Part shown: positions 57,089 to 64,000 of the stretch, piece by piece
Numbering within the stretch: the first letter of the stretch is position 1
Layout of the letters: each line of letters opens with the position of its first letter
NCBI GenBank assembly: GCA_023362775.1
Contig: JALMGJ010000025.1
Location: 6,462,001-6,526,000 of the forward strand
DNA: 64,000 nucleotides
Source: Charina bottae
Taxonomy: Eukaryota > Chordata > Lepidosauria > Squamata > Charinaidae
Reading direction: 5' to 3'
The notes under the pieces: model-generated
The model's database searches: none
What the model was told of the DNA's origin: nothing
What the model saw: only the letters and a program-made list of their open reading frames with translations
Translations under genes and position numbers: made by a program

Positions 57089-58060
57089 AGGGAAGACAGG
57101 TGGATAGAAAGAACAGCTTAGGTTTTTGGGAATCTAAAAAAGACCCGGCATACAATCTCTCTTGACAGAACTTTAGTTCTGAGAGAATATGAACTTCTCC
57201 CACCTAACTAGATCTGAGTGAGGAATCCCAGCTGAATACATACATTTCTGTGACTGAAACAGTTTAATTAAAAATAGTATGTATGCACATACCCTCCCCC
57301 CCCACACACACACAGAGGTTGCACTGTCCCTTTCAAGAAAAAAGAATACCAATTGTATTGCTGTGGTCTCTAATTCACTCCTCCCGAAGTTCAGCGGGAT
57401 ACCAACAACGCGACTCTAGAGAAAGTCTTTCAACCTGCATCCCTAAACACTTCCACCTTCCACCTGATTCAATAGCTGCTAACATCCTGTCCCAAATGAC
57501 ACAATCTATGAATAGTCCCATATCAAGAGACATTTTTCCCCCAGTGAGAATTACTGCTATACTGGTATATATGCTAGATCGGTGCAGTCTTCAAACACGT
57601 GTCAGAATTCCCCATTTCTCTGTCCAGGAGAAATGTTCAGGGCATGGAGTCACACACTGTGCTGGCTACCCATGATATACAGGCCCAAGCTTTAAAATCA
57701 ACTTAAATCTCCCACTAGATTTGCAGGCCTATATTCTTGCTGCATGATATCAACTAGCAGCATTACACCAGCAAAACGAGAAAAATCTGTCTTATCGATG
57801 CGATTAGGCATCGAGTTTATTCCAAAATGTCATGAAATAAAGAGGAAGGTCAGAGAATCCATTCCAACAGAAATACTAGTTGCTATTCTTTCCTTGAGAG
57901 AAAGAGATACACACACACACACACACACACATTATTCTGTCACTCAATATCCCCCCCAGCAAAAAATAAAGGATATGCCAATAAGTCGAAGAAACTATAA
58001 AAATCTTGTGTATTTCTTGCTTTATGTAGATAATAAAATATTACTTTAACATAAATATAT
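57089..58060. other. Intergenic stretch, nothing recognised
   Basis: AT-rich sequence with CA runs at 57303-57313 and 57911-57931. Frame 57283-57675 lacks domains. Confidence 0.5.
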
Positions 58061-61000
58061 AAGGATCTCTGCGCTTTTATTTTTCCCCACGAGCACATCC
58101 AAATGTACCAAAAAACAAGGTTTTTCTTTAAAGAGACTGAACCAAAAAAAAAAAAAAATACATCCCATATAGAATTTTTGTTTGTTTGTTTACCTACTCA
58201 TTTAAAGCTACAGGAAAAAAAAACAGTTTCCAGAACCTGTTTGCTTTAGAAGAAATAAATATACATTGAGGCAGGCCACTTAAAAATGATATGAAAATAT
58301 TTCCCTGGGTAGCATTTAAAAAGAAAAAGAAAAAAATAGACAAAGGAAACATTTCAACTATTTCTGCATTTCAAAGGACAAATATTAAACATATATACAG
58401 AACGGTAAGGTTTGCTTGGTAACTTTTTTAAAAATTATTTTTAAGTAAATCTTGCCAAGAGATAGGAGGTCTACCTCCTCCAAACTCTTCTTTTGACCTT
58501 ACCCAGGTATTAATAAGTGTTACTGTCCCCCTGCTGCCCCTTTTTCATCCCTGACCTGAATAGCAATAGAGAAGGAGTTTGTCTCCATCTTATAATCAGC
58601 AGCAGCTACAATAGTCTCAAAAACAAATCAGTATCCACATTGTTTGGATGGGGGGGGGGAAATCCCCACAATGTGGAAATAGAATAAAGACTTCCTAGAA
58701 AGCTACATTTGTCTTCTGAGGAAAAGGGGAGAATAAAATCCAGTGTCAGACTGGGGCCTAGAGCAACCCTTGGAGGCCACAATATTATGAAATCCCACCG
58801 ACCTAGTGAATTTCTCTGAGAGATTATTCAATTGGCCTCAGAATTCTCAGTCGTTTCATCGGGCAAACTTTTGCAAAAATTATTAGGGAAAAAAAATTAC
58901 ACAGACACCCCCGTTTTGTGCTGAGTAGATGTTTCAGAATGAATTACGATCACAGCTTCAAGGGTTACCCCTAATATGGAATATAATACACAATTTTAAG
59001 GCCCTCCCCCAAGGCCCCCTCTCCAAAGCCTTCTGCCTTGTTGTTTTGCTTTGTTTGGGGAAAGTTAACTGTTTTCAATCCAGTCAACTGTACCCATTAA
59101 AACCATGAAACAAGAGGAAAGGTAAAGGGTGGGTTGAAAAATGTCCTTTGGGTTGTTTTTGTTTTCACTGCATTTGACTCCCTTCAAAAATAAGCCCAAA
59201 TAGAGTTAAACTGGCCTTTTTCACGCCATCCACATTAAGCCGATAGGTCGGGCAGCATTTGGGGTGCATTTAAACCCTAGAGGGAAATTCTCCCACCTGC
59301 AGGAGGCCTCAGCAACCTTAGGTGCAGACCACCTCCTTAACTATGCCCTTGATTTTGAAAGCAACCTTCACAGATATTTTAGATCTGGAAATCAATCCCA
59401 AGGATTTCAGCGAAAGAAAGTCTGACTTCTTCATCCGTCTGAACTCCTCATATTTCAATGGGACAAATACTGTCCAAAGGAAGCGGCTCTTTTGATAGAA
59501 CCTCTCTCTCCCTCCATTGAAGTCAAACCTCCCCTTGAGATGAAGTGATCTAGGTTTGTTTGCAATGGCTGCAATTCTTCCATCACTGAACTCACAGCAT
59601 AGTTCCTGAGGTGGAAGCCAGCCAGCCCCATTTACTGTGGGCATCCCTCAGGTTTCTGATCTTCGGTAAAGCAAATCAAAGGGAAATGCTCCACCTCAGG
59701 ATCACAGAGCTGCTCCTCCGAGCTTTGTTACCAGTGGGGTTTCCCTTCAAGGGTCCCCTTTCCCCACAGATCCGAATGAAGGGGTTAGCCTTCAGGGACT
59801 TCCCCTTCTTCATTTCACATTTAAAAGCAGGTGTCAGCATCAGGGTCTTAAGGGTCAGATCGTGCTGGGTATGCGAGGCATACGGGGAACTTTCTGAAGT
59901 TAAGCAGTCCTCGCATTCTCTCCCATTCTACCCCATTGTTAGAATCGTCTCCCCAAAGTGCCACTTCTGGTGGGAAAAGCTGCCAGAATCTTTCTACAGT
60001 CACCCCAGGATTTTTTTTTTTTTGCTTTTGGTCTAATTAAATGTGGCTTGCCCAAATGCCTTGACTTTCCCCCAGATGACCTTCAGAGATGGACTAGGAC
60101 AGCATCGGCATGCTGGCTGGGAGTGATGGGGGCTGTAGTTCAACATAGCTGGAGGGCATCAACTTGGGGAAGGGGGGGCTAAGAGTAAGTCTTCATTCTC
60201 CACCTTCCTTTCCTAATTCTCACATACCAACAATCTGTTGTCTCTGCAGCTGAATAATTTCAGAACCACATTTCGGGGAAGTGGCTGTTATTTAACACCC
60301 CCCCCCCCCTTTCCTGGTCCTCTTTCTACTGCTTTGCAAGACTAAAGAGCCCAGCTTTCCCTCCCTGCGGGCTAAAGGCGGCAGAAAGAGCAAACTAAAC
60401 GTGACCTCCACCGAAGGTGGCCCTCAAACTTCAAGACATCCACACAAAGAAGAAAGGCCAGGTCCACAGGGATGCCTACCCTGGGCCAGGTAGAAAATGC
60501 AAAATATTTCCCACCTGAGAGTGGGAAGGGGGTGAATGGTGGGCAAACACCTATTTCCTTGCAGCGCAAATTCCAAATTCGTCAGCTTGGCCTTTCTAAC
60601 CCCTCCTTCTTGCCTGCCTCCACATTTGCCCCCGCCCTCCTCAAACCAAGACCAAAACCAATGCGTGTGGCAGAGCATCTTTCTTGTGCTGGAGGTGCAC
60701 CTGGCCTAAATCCCCCAAGGAATCGGGCCGCTGAGTCAAGCCCAACTTTCCCCTTCGCTCCTCTCACATTTGGGAGCCTCTCGGCCTGTGCCCGGCTGCG
60801 AGGAAGAGAGAGAAAGAAAGAGAGAAAGAGAGAGAGAAGAGAAGAGAAGAAGAGAGGGAGAGGGCGCCCGTGCCAGCGAGCCTGCGTGCCAGCGGCTGGA
60901 AGGAAGGGGCAGGCACGCTCTCGCCTCTCACACATCCCTCCATATACTCACTGCACTCCATTGCCAGGTTACTCGCCTGTAAAGGTCAAAACACACCCTC

Positions 61001-61225
61001 ATTCATTACCCACTTCGCTACCGTTTCAAGCATAGTTCAGTGCAGTCGCCTTCCTTCCTTCCTGTTTTGTTTTTTGTTTTTTTTGTTTGTTTTTTGTCTG
61101 CTTTTTGCTTTGTTTTAAAGGGGAGGGAAACAATCAAAAGGGTTGGAGGAGTCGGGTCAGAGGGAAGAGGCCGGGGCTCGGCCCCCCCGACCCCCAGCCC
61201 ACTCCTCCTCCGCCCCGGGCGGAGT
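58060..61225 (-). other. POU3F2: Probable POU3F2 3' UTR
   Basis: Transposon-free sequence directly downstream of the POU3F2 stop. A canonical AATAAA (plus strand tttatt at 58076-58081) would give a 3' UTR of about 3.15 kb, in keeping with the long 3' UTRs of this family. It holds A and T homopolymer runs and a 108-codon minus-strand frame at 59644-59318. The poly(A) site is inferred, not shown. Confidence 0.4.
60801..60865 (+). repeat. GA-rich purine tract
   Basis: A run of GA, GAAA and GAGAA units just downstream of POU3F2, read as pyrimidines in the transcript. Confidence 0.85.
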
Positions 61226-62554
61226 TCACTGCACAGGAGTCTGTACCCCATGGTGCGGCGGCGGCGTGTCCCTGCTGGCCCCATACACGTCCTCGGCTCC
61301 CGGCAGAGCCCCTCCCGGGGGAGTCATGCGTTTCTCTTTCTGTCTCCTGTTACAAAACCACACGCGGACCACCTCCTTCTCGAGCTGGAGGCTGTCCGCC
61401 AGTGAGGTGATCTCCTGGGCGGAGGGCTTGGGGCACTTGAGGAAATGGCTCTCGAGGGCGCCCTTGACGCTCACCTCGATGGAGGTGCGCTTTTTCCGCT
61501 TGCGCCCCTGCGCCGCGATCTTGTCTATGCTGGTGGGGCTGCCGGACGAGGAGTCCGCCTCCTCCAGCCACTTGTTCAACAAAGGCTTCAACTTGCACAT
61601 GTTCTTGAAGCTCAGCTGCAGCGCCTCGAACCTGCAGATGGTGGTCTGCGAGAAGACATTGCCGTAGAGGGTGCCCAAGGCCAAGCCCACGTCCGCTTGG
61701 GTAAATCCCAGTTTGATCCGCCGCTGCTTGAACTGCTTGGCGAACTGCTCCAGGTCGTCCGAGGTCGGCGTGTCCTCGTCCGAGTGCGCCTCGTGGTGGT
61801 GGTGGTGCGGAGGCGGCGGCGGCTGGCCCCCGTGCGGGTGGTGGTGCGGGTGCTGGGGCTGCTGCTGTTGCTGCGAGAGGTGGTCCGGGTGGTGAGGGGG
61901 CGGCGGCGGCTGCTGCGGAGGCGGCGGGGGCTCTTCGTGGGCATCCCGCAGGCCGTGGTGGTGCATGCCTGGCTGGCCGGAGCCCAGCATTCCGTTGACC
62001 GTGAAGCCCGGTGGCTGAGAGTAGAGCAGCCCGCCCTGGCCGCCGCCGTTGGACGCAGCCATGCCGGGCGGCAGGTGAGCCGAGCCGCCGGTCCTCCAAG
62101 CCACGGCCGCGGCCACGGCGGCGTGGTGGCTCCCGGCGTGGTGGACCAAGTGCGGTGGTCTGCCTTGCTGCTGCTGCTGCTGCTGCGGCTGCTGGTGATG
62201 CTGCTGCTGTTGGAGCTCGTCGCCCCGACCGCCGGCCTGCACCACCGAGGGCTTGATGTCCTGCTGGCCCAGCGGGCTGGGGGACCATGGAGAGTCCCCG
62301 CCGTTGCCGCCGCCGCCACCCCCGCCGCCGCCGCCACCCCCGCCGCCGCCACCGCCGCCGTGGGACAGCGCCGTGATCCACTGGTGAGCGTGGCTGAGCG
62401 GATGCCCGTTACTCTGCAGCGCGTAGTCCGCCTGCACCAGTGCTTGGGCGTCTCTGTAGCCGGCGCCAGGCTGCATGCTCCCCGGCGGCTCGGCGTGCAC
62501 CATGGGCGAGCTGGAGGTAAGCAGGCTGTAGTGGTTAGACGCTGTGGTCGCCAT
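61226..62554 (-). CDS. POU3F2: POU3F2 (BRN2), class III POU-homeodomain transcription factor
   Basis: Single-exon frame of 442 codons plus TGA, against about 443 aa in mammals. Start chosen at 62554 ([15 protein letters not shown]), the conserved N-terminus, with G at -3 and +4; an in-frame ATG 88 codons upstream (62818) gives a sequence unlike the family. Order: N-terminal activation region with 18 Gly (66-83), Gln-rich tracts (114-130 and 228-232), Pro/His-rich tracts (209-255); POU-specific domain about 262-336 ([20 protein letters not shown]); linker; nuclear-localisation-like [10 protein letters not shown] and homeodomain about 353-412 with recognition helix [15 protein letters not shown]; tail ending GVQTPVQ. 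It binds octamer-like DNA and drives neuronal differentiation, with SOX partners, in the nucleus. Lack of introns is usual for POU3F1/2/4. The 380-codon antisense frame over it is composition shadow. Confidence 0.98.
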   Translation of the reverse strand: MATTASNHYSLLTSSSPMVHAEPPGSMQPGAGYRDAQALVQADYALQSNGHPLSHAHQWITALSHGGGGGGGGGGGGGGGGGGNGGDSPWSPSPLGQQDIKPSVVQAGGRGDELQQQQHHQQPQQQQQQQGRPPHLVHHAGSHHAAVAAAVAWRTGGSAHLPPGMAASNGGGQGGLLYSQPPGFTVNGMLGSGQPGMHHHGLRDAHEEPPPPPQQPPPPPHHPDHLSQQQQQPQHPHHHPHGGQPPPPPHHHHHEAHSDEDTPTSDDLEQFAKQFKQRRIKLGFTQADVGLALGTLYGNVFSQTTICRFEALQLSFKNMCKLKPLLNKWLEEADSSSGSPTSIDKIAAQGRKRKKRTSIEVSVKGALESHFLKCPKPSAQEITSLADSLQLEKEVVRVWFCNRRQKEKRMTPPGGALPGAEDVYGASRDTPPPHHGVQTPVQ

Positions 62555-63900
62555 GACTCTCCGAGCCGGACTGAGGGCTCCGCTTAAAGGAGCCGCGCAT
62601 TTGACAGCTACTTTTTCGCCTCGGGCTCCTCTCGCCGCTCGCTTCCCCCGCAAGTCCGCTTGGCAGAGCCCACTGCAAAGGCACGCGTCCCTGCTCCTCC
62701 CTCCCTCCGGCCCCCATTGGCTCCCTGCGCTTTGATTTACGTGGAGACCTCTAGCAACCGGCTCAGGGGGAGCCTCCCATTGGCCCCGGCCCTGGTGCTG
62801 ACACCACGCCTCCTGCACAGCGTCTCTCCCTCTCTCTCTTCCCCCCCCACTATCTCTTTGTAATCAAACTCCAAGGAAGGAGAGAAGGAAGGAGCGCGCG
62901 CACGGGGCGGTGGGGGGGGGGGAGAGGAAAAGGCAAAGAAAGGAGGGGGGAACAGACGAACACGCACCGAGAAAGCAGAAGGAGCCGCTCAGTCGCTTCT
63001 GGCCACCTGCGCTGCGCCCGGTGGGTGGGGGAGCCAGATGAGGCTCGCCCCCTCTTTCAAAGCGAGGGCCGTTCAAAACTCAGCCTTCTCTCTGTTGAAG
63101 GGAACCGCACGCAGAACGCAAAGTGCTCCGGAGGGCCGGAGGAGGGGCGCCCCTGTTGCTGCTGGCCAACTTGATTGAATTCTTCCCCCTCTGCCTCGCT
63201 TCTCCTTATGGTAGCCCCTCCCCACCGGCAAATCGCGGAGGGCCAAGGGACAGCGGGAGGGAGGGAAGAGAAGGGCCTTATCCGTTCAATGGAAAGCGTC
63301 GTCCGCAGGCTGGACTAGGATCCCTTGCTTGCCGGGGCCTCCTCCCTTGCCTTCCTTTGGGATTCCAGATGGTCGGTGTCTTTGCGCCTTACGGAGCCAC
63401 CTTTCTGGTTTGCAAGGAAGGCTCACTCCGAGCGAGACTCTCTTGCCAACTTTGAATTGTGTTTTCCGGATCGAGACTGACCCTGTCAGCGCCACCAGAA
63501 CGAGAGAATAACGGTCTCCCCACTCGTCCTGGCTGAGAAGCGAGGCTCGCTAATGTCAGCGGTACCCTCCCCAAAGAAGTGCCTGAAGTGGCCAGTCAGT
63601 CCAGTGCCGAGCGCTTTCCTGCCAGCTCCACCCCCTCCTCCTCCAAGCACGTCTCCTCGGGTCTTTGCGCCCAATAATCCAGGAGAAACCTGCTCCTCGT
63701 TGTCCACAATGGAAGGATAAGAAGGATGGGGTGGGAGGTGGGAGGAGGGAGGCTCTCACAAGTCCCCAAAGTGTCCCAGCAGCAGGTGCTGCTGGAGAAC
63801 AAAACTTAGAGTCGGGAAGAATGTCAAGGCTTAGCACTGCGCAAAGCGCAGAGGCGAACCTAAGGGCTTTTGTGTGCTGGGGTTTTCGCTCCCGGAGGAC
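62555..63900 (-). promoter_or_regulatory. POU3F2: POU3F2 5' UTR and CpG-island promoter
   Basis: GC-rich, CpG-dense sequence with no TATA box that I can find. Two CCAAT boxes (minus strand ccaatgg) lie at 62714-62720 and 62777-62783, about 160 and 223 bases upstream of the ATG. An AT-rich notch reading tttgtaatcaaactcc on + is at 62857-62872. The transcription start is not determined. Confidence 0.6.
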
Positions 63901-64000
63901 CACCAGTGGGTTTACAGATCAGCCACTTTTCTTTCTTCACAAAGGCGGCGTGTTGTTCCTGCAGGAGCTTAGGGACAGGGAAAGCGAAACAGCCTGATCT

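Noticed and set aside
61445..62587. 380-codon open frame antisense to POU3F2
   Set aside because: It is the GC-rich shadow of a highly conserved coding sequence, with no domain and poly-Leu/Val/Arg composition.
62555..62818. N-terminally extended POU3F2 start at 62818
   Set aside because: The extra 88 residues do not resemble any POU3F2 N-terminus, and the inner ATG gives the conserved start in a strong context.
1..64000. CRISPR arrays, operons, phage, plasmid or toxin-antitoxin systems
   Set aside because: The window is vertebrate nuclear DNA with spliced genes and eukaryotic retroelements; none of these is present.

Overview
The window is vertebrate nuclear DNA, most likely from a squamate reptile. 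It carries the 3' half of FBXL4 on the + strand and the complete intronless gene POU3F2 (BRN2) on the - strand, arranged tail to tail as at human 6q16. The repeat load supports Squamata: BovB (RTE) LINE remnants on both strands, a full-length Sauria-type tRNA SINE with a BovB-like tail, 5S-rRNA-headed SINEs, reptilian L1 copies, L2/CR1-like LINE tails ending in AAAT repeats, several hAT and Tc1/mariner MITE families, and a Penelope-like element. Species cannot be fixed from the sequence alone.

Layout. 1-17.1 kb: the last five coding exons of FBXL4 (432-676, 3709-3922, 10013-10084, 11561-11873, 16922-17085), with introns holding a Tc1-like transposon interrupted by a MITE, LINE fragments, SINEs and microsatellites. 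17.1-48.6 kb: AT-rich intergenic DNA dominated by transposons, many with visible target-site duplications (TSDs): hAT MITEs at 17.6, 27.2, 38.6, 39.9, 40.3, 42.0 and 46.5 kb; Penelope-like sequence at 18.9, 23.1-24.0 and 29.2 kb; L1 at 21.9-22.5, 28.9-31.0 and 34.0-34.8 kb; BovB at 32.5 and 35.6-37.1 kb. 48.6-57.1 kb: a switch to CpG-rich, nearly transposon-free DNA with long purine microsatellites, G-quadruplex-prone runs and clusters of homeodomain/POU-like sites; I see no convincing gene here and read it as cis-regulatory DNA of the POU3F2 locus. 57.1-61.2 kb: probable POU3F2 3' UTR and flank. 61.2-62.55 kb: POU3F2 coding sequence. 62.55-64 kb: its CpG-island 5' UTR and promoter with two inverted CCAAT boxes.

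The two genes do not form a pathway. FBXL4 is the substrate-recognition subunit of a mitochondrial-surface SCF ubiquitin ligase; POU3F2 is a neural POU-homeodomain transcription factor. The most interesting material is the Penelope-like family: a GIY-YIG endonuclease ORF plus large palindromic copies, all carrying a conserved hammerhead-ribozyme-like motif, one of them inserted into an L1 with a clear TSD.
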